Below, piece by piece: positions 7,910 to 16,205 of a stretch of DNA of 32,189 nucleotides; the stretch's first letter is position 1; every line of letters starts with the position of its first letter. The stretch is from an uncultured Mycoplasmatota bacterium (GTDB lineage Bacteria; Bacillota_I; Bacilli_A; RF39; UBA660). The stretch lies in contig URVV01000014.1 of assembly GCA_900551455.1 (NCBI GenBank), positions 1 to 32,189 on the forward strand, given 5' to 3'. Both the position numbers and the translations under genes were made by a program. Under the pieces are notes generated by a model that ran no database searches, had not been told where the DNA came from, and was given only the letters and a program-made list of their open reading frames with translations.

Positions 7910-9649
7910 AATGCTTGTAATCAATATTTCTTTTTTTATAGGTTTTATAAGAATACCACTAAATCCTAGTTTCTTATATTCTTCATTATATTCATAACTA
8001 TTATCTTTACTAAGTAAGATTACTGGAATATTAAAACTTCTTATTTCTTTTAATTTTATTAATAATTCATATCCCTTTATTTGAGATAATTCTTCATCTA
8101 ATAATATCACATCATATTTATTCTTACTTCTTATCTTATCAAGACATTCTCTACCAGTAAAGGCTTTATCTATTATTATATTACTTCCTTTAAGTAGTTT
8201 CTCAATGATCTTAATTCCCGCTTCACTATCATCAACAATTAAGATCTTCTTATTATTATATACTTCATTATATTGTTTCTCTTTCCTACTTATATTATCT
8301 ACGACCCTTTGATCTAAAACAATCTTTATTTTACTACCTATTCCATAGTCTGATGAAATAACCATTGTTCCATTCATTAGAGTAATTAGTTTGTATGCTA
8401 ATGAGATATTCTTATTATCAATCTTTATCTTTTCTAATTCACTACTTTTAATTCCTATCCCAGAGTCTTCAATAGTAATTATTAATCTACAGATATCATT
8501 TTTCTTAATCGTATTAACATTAAATTCAATATATCCCTTTAAAGTATTCTTAATACTTGTATTTAAGATATTCATTATACTTTTCTTAAGTCCTATTGAA
8601 TCTCCATATAATAGTTCTGGAATATCGTGTTCGATATTAGTTCTAAATTCAAGTCCTTTATTCATACATACTCCATTATACATACTTACTATTTCTTTAA
8701 GTAAATTCTTAATATTATATTTACTATTATATATTTTAATGGATGAGGTATCTATCGCTGAAACATCCATAATATCATTTACTGTACTTCTAAATTTAGC
8801 AGTCTCTCCCTTAATATTTCTAGCACTATCTTTGTCTTGTTCTAAAGAATCACTATCTAAGATTATATCAGCTTCATCATTTATTTTATCAGTTGTATTT
8901 CTTATCTCTTGAGTCATATTATATAAAAACATTGTCTTTTCTTCATTAGCATTATCAGATATTTCTTTAGCTTTATGCATTTCTTTCAAAAGTTTCATAT
9001 CAGGGTTTTCAATGGTAAAGTACATTAAGAATGTAATAAATGCATGAACCGGAACAGCAAGCAATAGCCCTGGATTCTTATACTGTAAATATGAACAAAG
9101 GCCTCCTACTATGATGAACATCATTAAGGGCAAAAATCTTTTATCTTTAATGTTCTTTTTACTACAAAAGAGACATATTATTCCAACAAAAGTAAAAATC
9201 ATTGATGATATATAAACAATATTAACACTTGGACCATAGGTGTAGTTTATTTCGCCATTATAATAAAAGTTAATTGGTAGTTTAAATATTAAAAAACTAA
9301 ATACTAGTAAAATTATACTAAAAATGTATTTTATATTCTTTTTGTATTTTTCTAATTTATTCATATTTAAAGTAATTATTACTATGTATAAGCATAATGT
9401 GGTAATCCATAATTGTAGAAAAATGCAGTATAGTCTTGCTATAAGATAGCTAATTAATGGAATTGTTTCATACATTGGCCCTACATAATCTAAAATTAAT
9501 TCTAACAACAATTCAGTTAATGACGTCAGCATTAAAAATGTATATATCTTATTTTCTTCGCTCTTAAATCTTTTTTTATTAAAATATATAAACAAAAGCA
9601 ATATCATATATATTAGTGCTTCTATTAAAAAGAAAATACCGGTACTCAC
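7889..9649 (-). CDS. 7-TM hybrid sensor pseudo-histidine kinase with receiver
   Basis: About 586 residues. Seven hydrophobic helices fill roughly residues 2-215, like the histidine-kinase N-terminal 7TM family. A dimerisation helix follows (YNMTQEIRN), then an HATPase-like domain and a C-terminal receiver (about 467-586). In normal kinases the helix reads SHEIR; here the phospho-acceptor His is Gln (codon CAA). The ATP G1 box is kept (EDSGIGI), but the G2 GLGL box is replaced by an unrelated NISLA. The receiver keeps the acidic pair (VDDS), the phospho-acceptor Asp (LLDEEL), the Ser (ILLS) and the Lys (IKP). It has no DNA-binding output. I choose the GTG at 9649, placed 10 nt after AAGGAG; a TTG three codons upstream is too close to that site. 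It follows the ligase gene at once. Confidence 0.85.
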   Translation of the reverse strand: MSTGIFFLIEALIYMILLLFIYFNKKRFKSEENKIYTFLMLTSLTELLLELILDYVGPMYETIPLISYLIARLYCIFLQLWITTLCLYIVIITLNMNKLEKYKKNIKYIFSIILLVFSFLIFKLPINFYYNGEINYTYGPSVNIVYISSMIFTFVGIICLFCSKKNIKDKRFLPLMMFIIVGGLCSYLQYKNPGLLLAVPVHAFITFLMYFTIENPDMKLLKEMHKAKEISDNANEEKTMFLYNMTQEIRNTTDKINDEADIILDSDSLEQDKDSARNIKGETAKFRSTVNDIMDVSAIDTSSIKIYNSKYNIKNLLKEIVSMYNGVCMNKGLEFRTNIEHDIPELLYGDSIGLKKSIMNILNTSIKNTLKGYIEFNVNTIKKNDICRLIITIEDSGIGIKSSELEKIKIDNKNISLAYKLITLMNGTMVISSDYGIGSKIKIVLDQRVVDNISRKEKQYNEVYNNKKILIVDDSEAGIKIIEKLLKGSNIIIDKAFTGRECLDKIRSKNKYDVILLDEELSQIKGYELLIKLKEIRSFNIPVILLSKDNSYEYNEEYKKLGFSGILIKPIKKEILITSIDKFMKK

Positions 9650-9663
9650 TCTAATCAAACTCC

Positions 9664-11433
9664 TTATTGTTTACTTTTAACTCTTTTTAAAATATTCTTT
9701 TCTCTTTCATATTCCTCTTGAGCCATTATTTCGTATTCTTTAAAGTCTATTTTATCAGCTTCCGTTAAAATGATATTGTCAACGAAATCTATACTACTAG
9801 GATATTCAAATGGATTTAAATATATTTTTTCATTATCATTTATTAGATAAACACGATTAAATTCATTGAAAATATGTTTTCTGGTATTATCATCTGGTAA
9901 AATATTATCTTTTAATTTGATGTATACCTTACCTGAATATCTATTATCATCGTCTGGTTTTCCAACTACTACGCATTCTTCTACAACATCTATTAGAGAG
10001 ATGAAGTTTTGAATCTTTTCACAATATACTTTATTGCCATCACTTAATATGTAAAATCTTGATTCTCTACCAGTTAAGTTAAAGAATCTGTCCTTCCCAA
10101 GTTTTCCTATTGTTCTAGTATTATAATATTCTTTTCCGTTAATGTTTACCATTTCCTTTTTAGTAAGCAGTGGTTCGTCATAATAACCCTTAAAGACATT
10201 TCTTCCTCTTAACAATAGTGTTCCCTCTTCGTCGTATTTTACTTCTTCTAGAGTGTTTGGGTTAACAACAATAGGATCATCGCCAACTAAAATTCTGCCA
10301 ACAGTACCCTCCTTTGTTGATGTTCCTACAGAACTTGACCACGTAGCTACTGTTTCGGCATTACCAGCGCCATTACAGAATAATATTTTATTATTATTAT
10401 GTTTTTGGAAAAATTCTTTTCCACTTTTTTCTGTTTTGGAAGTAAAGAAATCACCTCCTGTGACAAAGTTTTTGCCTTGTGATAGATCAATATCATCACT
10501 GACTATTTTCTTTAGAACATCTAATAAAGCTGGACTACCATAATAATAATTTATTTGTGGTAAAACACTTTTAGCATTCTCTTTATTTAAACCATCCGGA
10601 ACTAATACTACAACTCTTCCACACATCATTGTTAATAAAACAGATGTGGCAAAACCATATGGGTATTTAAAAGGAACAAAACACAAACATTTTTCACCAC
10701 GGGTTTTTGGTAAATTAATGGTGTTTTTAATATAAATACCGGATGCTATAACATTTTCATTTGTTAATACTACTGCCTTTGGTTTTCCACTTGAACCACT
10801 TGTATATAAGATTAAAGCATCATCTTTATTACTACAAATTTCAAAGATTGGTTTATTATAATATGATGATAGAATTCCCAGGTCATTAAATGAGAGCATA
10901 TCGTTATATCCAAATGGAGTTGATGCAATAGTATTCAACCCTTTGGTATATAAATCACCTTTTTTTAAGGTGATTATTTGTTTCACTTTAGTAGCTGCTT
11001 TTATTTCTTTGTTATATTCGATATTTTTGTTGTAATTTATAAATAATGGTGATTCAAATAAATTTAAGTAGTTTTTTATTTCTTCTTTTGATGCAGAATT
11101 ATTTAAAAATGTGGTAATTGCTCCTATCTTATTAGCCGCTAAAAATGTGGCTACTGCTTGGTGAGTATTGTTCATACAGACGGTAATAATATCACCTTTT
11201 TTTATTCCTAGTTCTTTAAATGCTCTTGACATTTTCAGTGTATTTGCCATTAGTTCACTATATGTAATGTTTAAACTCATATTTTGAATAGCTATATTTT
11301 TCATGTTAAATATGTTTAATAGATAAATTAAGTTATATATATTGGTATTTGGAATAATAGGGTTTCTTTTAAAATAACTAAACTCTTTATCATGTATTTT
11401 ATCAATACTTGGATAACCTGTTTCTTTTTTCAT
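9664..11433 (-). CDS. AMP-forming acyl ligase (adenylate-forming enzyme)
   Basis: Activates a carboxylic acid as an acyl-adenylate with ATP, and usually transfers it to CoA or a carrier thiol; the substrate here cannot be told. About 589 residues. The P-loop is YTSGSSGKPKAVV. The A5 motif is degenerate (NGAGNAET). The usual TGD of A7 is altered (NTRTIGKLGKDRFF), followed by LTGRESRF at the hinge. The C-terminal subdomain ends in LTEADKIDFKEYE, whose Lys aligns with the catalytic Lys of the A10 motif. The ATG at 11433 lies 8 nt after AAGGAG. No acyl carrier protein is nearby. It is the first gene of a two-gene operon with the pseudokinase and has its own promoter. Confidence 0.85.
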   Translation of the reverse strand: MKKETGYPSIDKIHDKEFSYFKRNPIIPNTNIYNLIYLLNIFNMKNIAIQNMSLNITYSELMANTLKMSRAFKELGIKKGDIITVCMNNTHQAVATFLAANKIGAITTFLNNSASKEEIKNYLNLFESPLFINYNKNIEYNKEIKAATKVKQIITLKKGDLYTKGLNTIASTPFGYNDMLSFNDLGILSSYYNKPIFEICSNKDDALILYTSGSSGKPKAVVLTNENVIASGIYIKNTINLPKTRGEKCLCFVPFKYPYGFATSVLLTMMCGRVVVLVPDGLNKENAKSVLPQINYYYGSPALLDVLKKIVSDDIDLSQGKNFVTGGDFFTSKTEKSGKEFFQKHNNNKILFCNGAGNAETVATWSSSVGTSTKEGTVGRILVGDDPIVVNPNTLEEVKYDEEGTLLLRGRNVFKGYYDEPLLTKKEMVNINGKEYYNTRTIGKLGKDRFFNLTGRESRFYILSDGNKVYCEKIQNFISLIDVVEECVVVGKPDDDNRYSGKVYIKLKDNILPDDNTRKHIFNEFNRVYLINDNEKIYLNPFEYPSSIDFVDNIILTEADKIDFKEYEIMAQEEYEREKNILKRVKSKQ

Positions 11434-11491
11434 AAATTTCACTCCTTAAAAATGTGCATATATTTTATACTGAATTAAGATCTTTTTCTTG

Positions 11492-11524
11492 TATATGACT
11501 TATAAAGGCCTTTATATGACCTAT
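11492..11524. promoter_or_regulatory. Candidate operator: palindrome and phased direct repeats
   Basis: Two 12-bp direct repeats, TATATGACTTAT (11492-11503) and TATATGACCTAT (11513-11524), start 21 bp apart, two helical turns. Between and overlapping them is a perfect 16-bp palindrome, TATAAAGGCCTTTATA (11501-11516). They lie just downstream of the predicted transcription start of the ligase operon, where a repressor would block initiation or clearance. Confidence 0.55.
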
Positions 11525-11532
11525 CTAATGAA

Positions 11533-11561
11533 ATTATAACTTATTAATCGTGAAACATCAA
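11533..11561 (-). promoter_or_regulatory. Promoter of the ligase/sensor operon
   Basis: Minus strand TTGATG (11561-11556), a 17-bp spacer, then a perfect TATAAT (11538-11533). This gives a leader of roughly 90 bases before the ligase ATG. Confidence 0.75.
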
Positions 11562-11604
11562 GTATATAAGTAAAAAATATTGTCAATAAATAGTATTTTT
11601 ATTG

Positions 11605-11642
11605 AATAAAAACAGCTATCTTTATTCAGAGATAACTGTTTT
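11605..11642 (-). terminator. Terminator of the hisS operon
   Basis: A 13-bp stem AAAACAGTTATCT / AGATAGCTGTTTT with one wobble pair and an 8-nt loop, followed by TTTATT on the minus strand. It lies 20 bases after the stop of the two-TM protein. Confidence 0.85.
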
Positions 11643-11661
11643 ATTTAGAAAATATAAATTT

Positions 11662-12576
11662 TTATAAAGTTTCGACTTGTTTTCTTTTTGTTCTTACATA
11701 ACTTCTGGCAATGTTTATTACATCTTGATATTCAAAGTCTTTACTAAGTAGTCCTTCGATGTTTTCTAATATTTTTGGAAGATTATTTTTAATAGCTAGA
11801 CTTTCTTCGTATAGGATGATAAATTCTTTAGCTAATTCAGGATTTTTCTTTAACATTTCCTTTATTTTGCTTAAATTATTTTCAATAATGCTTAGGCAAT
11901 CAAGGCAATTTAATTTGATATTTTCTTTTTCAGTATTATTCTTGTTAATACTTTTTAATATATTGATTATACCTACTTTTGGAATAAATAATAGTAATAA
12001 AATGTAGATAGCATATATTGCTTCTTTATCTTGTTCGTAAAATTTGGTATTTCTTTCTTCTTCTTGTTTAATAACAGTGGTTTTTTCTACGATTAAGTGA
12101 GATTCTGGGTTAGTTTTTTGATTATCAATGTAGTATGCTTTTTCTTCGGGTAATTTATCAGTTAGATCTATTTTTAGGTAATCATCTAATTTATCTAGTT
12201 GGTATTCAGTAACATCATATGTTTTTACTGTTCTTACTAAATCTTTTTTATTTCCATTTTCTATCGGTAATATAGGGCTATATTCTTTTATTACGATTTT
12301 ATCTTCGGGATGCTCTTTTATTTCGATATACCCTTCTCTAGTTTCTCCTTCATTAGTAATTGTTTTAGTAGGATATACTTTAATAGTAGTTAATTTTTTT
12401 ACTAGTTTAGACACGCCTATACCTAAGCCGGTTCCAAGACCAAGTGCTAAAATTAAAGAGATAAATTTAATTTTTATTAATTTATTAATTTTTTTGATTT
12501 TTGTTATTTCTTCAGATAGTTTTGCATTATTGTTTATTATTATATTTACTGGTTCTTTTATTTTATTATTATCCAT
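11662..12576 (-). CDS. Two-TM membrane protein of unknown function
   Basis: 304 residues that I do not recognise. A lysine/asparagine-rich cytoplasmic start is followed by a glycine-rich TM helix (about 37-60, LGLGTGLGIGVSKL), an extracytoplasmic stretch of about 130 charged residues, and a second TM helix (about 188-208). A cytoplasmic tail of about 95 residues is predicted to be helical or coiled coil, with one CLDC pair. Both ends would be inside the cell. The ATG at 12576 follows a perfect AAGGAGG. It starts 45 bases after hisS with no promoter or terminator between, so it is probably co-transcribed with hisS. No enzyme motif is visible; a structural or signalling role is possible but unproven. 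Confidence 0.8.
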   Translation of the reverse strand: MDNNKIKEPVNIIINNNAKLSEEITKIKKINKLIKIKFISLILALGLGTGLGIGVSKLVKKLTTIKVYPTKTITNEGETREGYIEIKEHPEDKIVIKEYSPILPIENGNKKDLVRTVKTYDVTEYQLDKLDDYLKIDLTDKLPEEKAYYIDNQKTNPESHLIVEKTTVIKQEEERNTKFYEQDKEAIYAIYILLLLFIPKVGIINILKSINKNNTEKENIKLNCLDCLSIIENNLSKIKEMLKKNPELAKEFIILYEESLAIKNNLPKILENIEGLLSKDFEYQDVINIARSYVRTKRKQVETL

Positions 12577-12620
12577 ACAACCATAACCTCCTTGGATAGT
12601 TTTAGAGAGGAAAAAAGAAA

Positions 12621-13901
12621 TTATTTATTATCTATTTTTAGATAAGTTAATAATTCTTCCTTAGTAAAACTATATTCATTTTTTTCTTCCATATCTTTAA
12701 TTTTAAAGATATTAGTGTTAATTTCATTTTCTCCTAGAATCATTACATATTTTATGTTTTCTCTTTCAGCATATTCAAAGCATTTACCAATTTTTTTCTT
12801 ATTCATTTCAATTAATACTCGATATCCATTTTCTCTAAAGATATTGGCTAGTTTTAATGTTTCAGTATTAGTATCTAATGGAACCATATATATATCAATT
12901 AGTCTTCTAAATTTATTCATTTCTTTTAGAATTACAAATATTGGTTCTAAACCGAATGATAAACCTACGGCTGGATATTCTTTTCCATCATTTATAAAGT
13001 TGGTAATAATTTTATTGTATCTACCACCTGCTCCGATGGCTGATTGAACTCTTTTTTCTTTATCATAAAATTCAAATACTACTCCGGTATAGATAGATAG
13101 TCCTCTTGCTAGGGTTGGAGTAAATATACAGTTACCTAGAATATTTAAATCTTTAAGATATTGGTTTAATTCTTCTAATTCTGAAACACCTTCTTTAATT
13201 AAATTATTTTCTTCAGATATTTCTTTATAATAGTCTATTTCTTTTGTAAAAATGTTTAGAAGATTATCAATCTTTTCTCTTGGAATTTGTAAGTTAATTA
13301 ACATTTCGTAAAGTTCTTCTTTTTGAACTTTTTCTAATTTGTCTATAACACCTATAACTTTATTTATTTTATCTTCTTCGATACCTGTATATAGTATTAA
13401 TCCGCTCATAAGTTTTCGGTTGTTATATTTAACTATTATGTCAATGCCTAAATCTTTGAAAATTTTAATAGCCATACTTATTTGTTCGGCTTCGATAAAT
13501 CTGTTGTCTATCCCTACGACGTCAATATCGCATTGATAAAATTCTCTTGTTCTTCCTAGTTTAACGGGGCCGTTACGAAATACTCGGCCAATTTCATATC
13601 TTCTGAAAGGCATATTTAAATTTTTATTCATTGCTACTACTTTGCAAAATGGAACGGTTAAATCATATCTAAGTCCTAAATCTCTTTCTCCTTGATCGGT
13701 TAGTCTATATATTTCACTTAGAATTTCGGCATCGTCTTCATATTTATAACTAAGTAGATCGTAATAGTTTATTATAGGTGTTTCTATTGGGGCATATCCA
13801 TATAAATCAAAGTTTTTACGTAAGGTGTCTGTTATTTGATTTCTAATATTCATATCTTTAGGTAGATAATCAAAAGTTCCTTTGACATTCATTAATTTCA
13901 T
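12621..13901 (-). CDS. hisS: Histidyl-tRNA synthetase
   Basis: Class II synthetase that charges tRNA-His. About 426 residues, normal length. Visible features are the N-terminal GTFDYLP segment, motif 2 (RYEIGRVFRNGPVKLGRTREFYQCD), the His-specific GLSIYTGVVFE region, motif 3 (GLSFGLEPI), and the C-terminal anticodon-binding domain. The ATG at 13901 is 9 nt after AAAAGGA; earlier in-frame starts lie in the promoter. There is no T-box or long leader: the predicted transcription start is only about 20 bases before the start codon. Instead, the promoter spacer is a palindrome. It is followed by the two-TM orphan. Confidence 0.97.
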   Translation of the reverse strand: MKLMNVKGTFDYLPKDMNIRNQITDTLRKNFDLYGYAPIETPIINYYDLLSYKYEDDAEILSEIYRLTDQGERDLGLRYDLTVPFCKVVAMNKNLNMPFRRYEIGRVFRNGPVKLGRTREFYQCDIDVVGIDNRFIEAEQISMAIKIFKDLGIDIIVKYNNRKLMSGLILYTGIEEDKINKVIGVIDKLEKVQKEELYEMLINLQIPREKIDNLLNIFTKEIDYYKEISEENNLIKEGVSELEELNQYLKDLNILGNCIFTPTLARGLSIYTGVVFEFYDKEKRVQSAIGAGGRYNKIITNFINDGKEYPAVGLSFGLEPIFVILKEMNKFRRLIDIYMVPLDTNTETLKLANIFRENGYRVLIEMNKKKIGKCFEYAERENIKYVMILGENEINTNIFKIKDMEEKNEYSFTKEELLTYLKIDNK

Positions 13902-13926
13902 ACTAATCATTCCTTTTTCAAGGTAT

Positions 13927-13955
13927 ATTATATCATATTGACTCAATATTAACAA
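13927..13955 (-). promoter_or_regulatory. hisS promoter with palindromic spacer
   Basis: Minus strand TTGTTA (13955-13950), a 17-bp spacer, then TATAAT (13932-13927) with extended TG. The spacer contains the perfect 15-bp inverted repeat ATATTGAGTCAATAT (13935-13949), which nearly fills it and could be an operator. Confidence 0.8.
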
Positions 13956-13956
13956 G

Positions 13957-13996
13957 AAAAATAGAATTAATACCGAGATATCAATTCTATTTATTT
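13957..13996 (-). terminator. Terminator of the DUF1015 gene
   Basis: A stem AAATAGAATT / AATTCTATTT separated by about 14 bases that can pair further, followed by a TTTTTC run on the minus strand. It sits directly upstream of the hisS -35 element. Confidence 0.75.
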
Positions 13997-14003
13997 TAGG
14001 TGG

Positions 14004-15266
14004 TTATTTTATTTTTCTTGATTCAAGATAGTATCTTTTATCGTTACTGTGACCCATTGAGAATGTTTTTCTAGGTAGAGCACCATCTAGAATAACTGTT
14101 TTGAAGAGATCTTGTTTTTTCATTGTTGGTAATATAAAACCAATATTATTTTCTTCTTTAGCAAATTTTCTAACCACATCTTCGCCGTGGATATAATCAA
14201 TTTTCCCTTCGTTATTTTTTAAATAATCGTCTAGGAATATTTGAAGAGAACCTACGGGAATATTCGATTTAGGGTTACGTATCCAGATACTACCCTCTTT
14301 ATCTTTGGTAATATAATCAATTTTTTGACCAGCTGTTTCTTCATAGCTTATTTCATAATATGTTTCTAATTCATTTAATAATTTTTTAACATCTGTGTTA
14401 AATATTACTCTGTGAATAGCTTCAAACTCTAAGGCGCTACTGTGGAGGTTAACAATTTCTACTAGAGCATATCTGGCTGGGCTATTTAGATATTCTTCTT
14501 TAGGCATTGTTTTCTTTAGTTCTTCATAGCAAGCTTTGGCAGTTGCTAAGGAATGATTACCGTCTCCCATAGCAAATAGTAATACTTCTTTATCTTTAAG
14601 GCCATATCTTTGGTTAAAGTATTCTTTGTTAGCTAATTTTTCTAATTTAGTTATAACTTCGTTTGCATCTTTGTCAGGTAGGACATATCCTTTTATATGA
14701 CCGCCGTTTTGCATTAAGTTAAAATCATATACTTTATCTTGTTCGGTAACTTTATTCTTTAGTGATTCGATGATATCTTTGGTATCATCATCAATAAGAA
14801 TCATTATATGAGGTAATTCAAGTAAAGCATTTTTTCTTACTTTTACTCGTGGAGGAATTCTTTCTATTACTGTTTTTTCGGTAGCTCTTATCATACTGGT
14901 GGAACCTGTTTCGTATGAGTATCCTTCTAAGTCTACCATACCTATTAGTCCTTCACGTACTAAGCCATCACTTTGGGTTCTTTCTATGTAGAACATTGAA
15001 TCTGGATATTCTTTGAAGAAATCTTTGGATACTAGTTCTTTCATATTTTGGTTAATTTTATTAATTCTTTCTTCAACGTCATTTTCTTCAAGATAGATTT
15101 CTGGTAATATTAAGTTTAGAGTTGATGGCTTGTCTTTGACGATTTCTTTTACTTTATTCCAATATTCTGGCTCTGATGTATATTGATCACAGGCAATAAC
15201 ACTCCATAATTCCATATTATCTGTTTTTGGTAATAAAATATTTGCTTTTTTAAATGGTATTTCCAT
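14004..15266 (-). CDS. DUF1015 family protein
   Basis: 420 residues of the widespread DUF1015 (COG4198) family, which has no settled function. The family-type features are an early WSVIACDQYTSEPEYW segment, the central FAMGDGNHSLATAK motif, which is the most conserved part, and a C-terminal SMGHSNDKRYY end. No signal peptide or TM helix, so it is cytoplasmic. The ATG at 15266 is 7 nt after AAAGGAGAG. It is monocistronic, with an extended -10 promoter upstream and a terminator downstream, and it is divergent from the Ser-rich membrane protein. The family assignment is firm; the reaction is not known to me. Confidence 0.88.
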   Translation of the reverse strand: MEIPFKKANILLPKTDNMELWSVIACDQYTSEPEYWNKVKEIVKDKPSTLNLILPEIYLEENDVEERINKINQNMKELVSKDFFKEYPDSMFYIERTQSDGLVREGLIGMVDLEGYSYETGSTSMIRATEKTVIERIPPRVKVRKNALLELPHIMILIDDDTKDIIESLKNKVTEQDKVYDFNLMQNGGHIKGYVLPDKDANEVITKLEKLANKEYFNQRYGLKDKEVLLFAMGDGNHSLATAKACYEELKKTMPKEEYLNSPARYALVEIVNLHSSALEFEAIHRVIFNTDVKKLLNELETYYEISYEETAGQKIDYITKDKEGSIWIRNPKSNIPVGSLQIFLDDYLKNNEGKIDYIHGEDVVRKFAKEENNIGFILPTMKKQDLFKTVILDGALPRKTFSMGHSNDKRYYLESRKIK

Positions 15267-15296
15267 TTTTACACTCTCCTTTTCATAATTAATTTT

Positions 15297-15305
15297 ATTA
15301 TAACA
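15297..15305 (-). promoter_or_regulatory. Extended -10 promoter of the DUF1015 gene
   Basis: The minus strand reads TGTTATAAT (15305-15297). No good -35 at 17 bp. It shares a divergent intergenic region of about 145 bases with the promoter of the plus-strand gene. Confidence 0.6.
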
Positions 15306-15382
15306 CTAAATTTGGATATTTAATAAATATTCAGCTTTTTTTCTTGAAATATTTGAATTTAATTTATTAATTTGGTTATATG

Positions 15383-15391
15383 TGATATAAT
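15383..15391 (+). promoter_or_regulatory. Extended -10 promoter of the Ser-rich membrane protein
   Basis: TGATATAAT about 20 bases before the start codon, then TGGAGG as ribosome site. The -35 (TTTATT) is weak. Confidence 0.6.
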
Positions 15392-15411
15392 GTGAATGTA
15401 ATGGAGGAAAT

Positions 15412-16059
15412 ATGGATAAGCAGATTAACAGTAGTAAGAAAGTTATTGCTACTAGGGTATTTTTAATAGGAATAATTGTTATAATTATGGTTTTAGTTAC
15501 TGATTTTATTTATACTAAAATAAACAATAGACCATTATTTGTTATCCAATATAGTGATAATAAATATAGTGGTGTTATTTATGATGTTTATGTTTGTAAT
15601 GGGAATAGTTATTTAGAGCCTAAAGGGAGAAAATTTTCTTGTCCTTTAGTGGATAGTGAAATGGGAAATAAGAATACTGGCTCTAGTAAGGTGGCTAGTG
15701 GAGATGGTAGTAATATTTCTTCAAGTAGTTCATTTAGTTCTAGTGGAAAAAGTTCTAGTAGTAATAGTAATGGAGGTAAAAAAATTAATCCCAGTGGTAA
15801 CTCTAGTGCACTGGCTACGGGAATTATCATTAGAGATATTAGTGCTGGAGAGTGTGCAGAAGCTATTGAATATTATTATGAAGATAATAATTATAAGTAT
15901 TATTTTACTTGTATTAAAAGTCATAATATTATTGTTTCAGTTAATGGAGTAGATTATAATATTAAAGAGGCTTTAAATAATAGGATTGTTACAATGGATG
16001 ATTTGATTCAGGCGGGTTTTAGGCCTTTAAAGAAATCAAAAAATTTAGTAGTTAAATAG
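15412..16059 (+). CDS. Membrane-anchored protein with Ser-rich linker, unknown function
   Basis: 215 residues. One N-terminal TM helix (about 11-33) would place the rest outside the cell. A first small domain (about 40-80) has two cysteines (DVYVCNG and KFSCPL). A low-complexity Ser/Gly/Asn/Lys linker runs from about 90 to 133. The C-terminal domain (about 138-206) has two further cysteines (GECAEAIEYYYEDNNYKYYF and FTCIKS). It looks like an exported two-domain protein with disulfides, of a kind common but undescribed in gut Firmicutes; I cannot name the family. The ATG follows TGGAGG. It has its own promoter and terminator and is divergent from the DUF1015 gene. Confidence 0.8.
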   Translation: MDKQINSSKKVIATRVFLIGIIVIIMVLVTDFIYTKINNRPLFVIQYSDNKYSGVIYDVYVCNGNSYLEPKGRKFSCPLVDSEMGNKNTGSSKVASGDGSNISSSSSFSSSGKSSSSNSNGGKKINPSGNSSALATGIIIRDISAGECAEAIEYYYEDNNYKYYFTCIKSHNIIVSVNGVDYNIKEALNNRIVTMDDLIQAGFRPLKKSKNLVVK

Positions 16060-16066
16060 TATAATT

Positions 16067-16095
16067 AAGTCGTTGATATTGAAACGGCTTTTTTG
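16067..16095 (+). terminator. Terminator of the Ser-rich membrane protein gene
   Basis: An 8-bp stem AAGTCGTT / AACGGCTT (one G-T pair) with an 8-nt loop, then a T-run. It marks the left border of the accessory region. Confidence 0.8.
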
Positions 16096-16104
16096 ATACT
16101 AGGA

Positions 16105-16161
16105 TTATAAACAAGAATAATGATTCAATCTAAATACTTGCTTATCTGATTTCTTTTTCAT
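16105..16161 (-). pseudogene. 18-codon orphan start with strong ribosome site
   Basis: On the minus strand a perfect AAGGAGG precedes an ATG at 16161, followed by 18 codons (MKKKSDKQVFRLNHYSCL) and a TAA at 16105-16107. The Lys-rich start resembles that of a normal gene, so this is more likely the remaining 5' end of a gene truncated by a deletion or rearrangement than a functional peptide. No downstream homologous sequence is seen, because the next bases belong to the neighbour's terminator. Confidence 0.4.
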
Positions 16162-16205
16162 TTTGAGAACCTCCTTTTTATAAATTAAAAAATTCAACTT
16201 CCAAA

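Noticed and set aside
8391..8912. Plus-strand open frame of 173 codons inside the sensor gene
   Set aside because: It is antisense to a protein with clear domains, has no ribosome site, and its hydrophobic composition is what the reverse of AT-rich coding sequence gives.
13902..14003. T-box leader for hisS
   Set aside because: The predicted transcript starts about 20 bases before the start codon, leaving no room for one.
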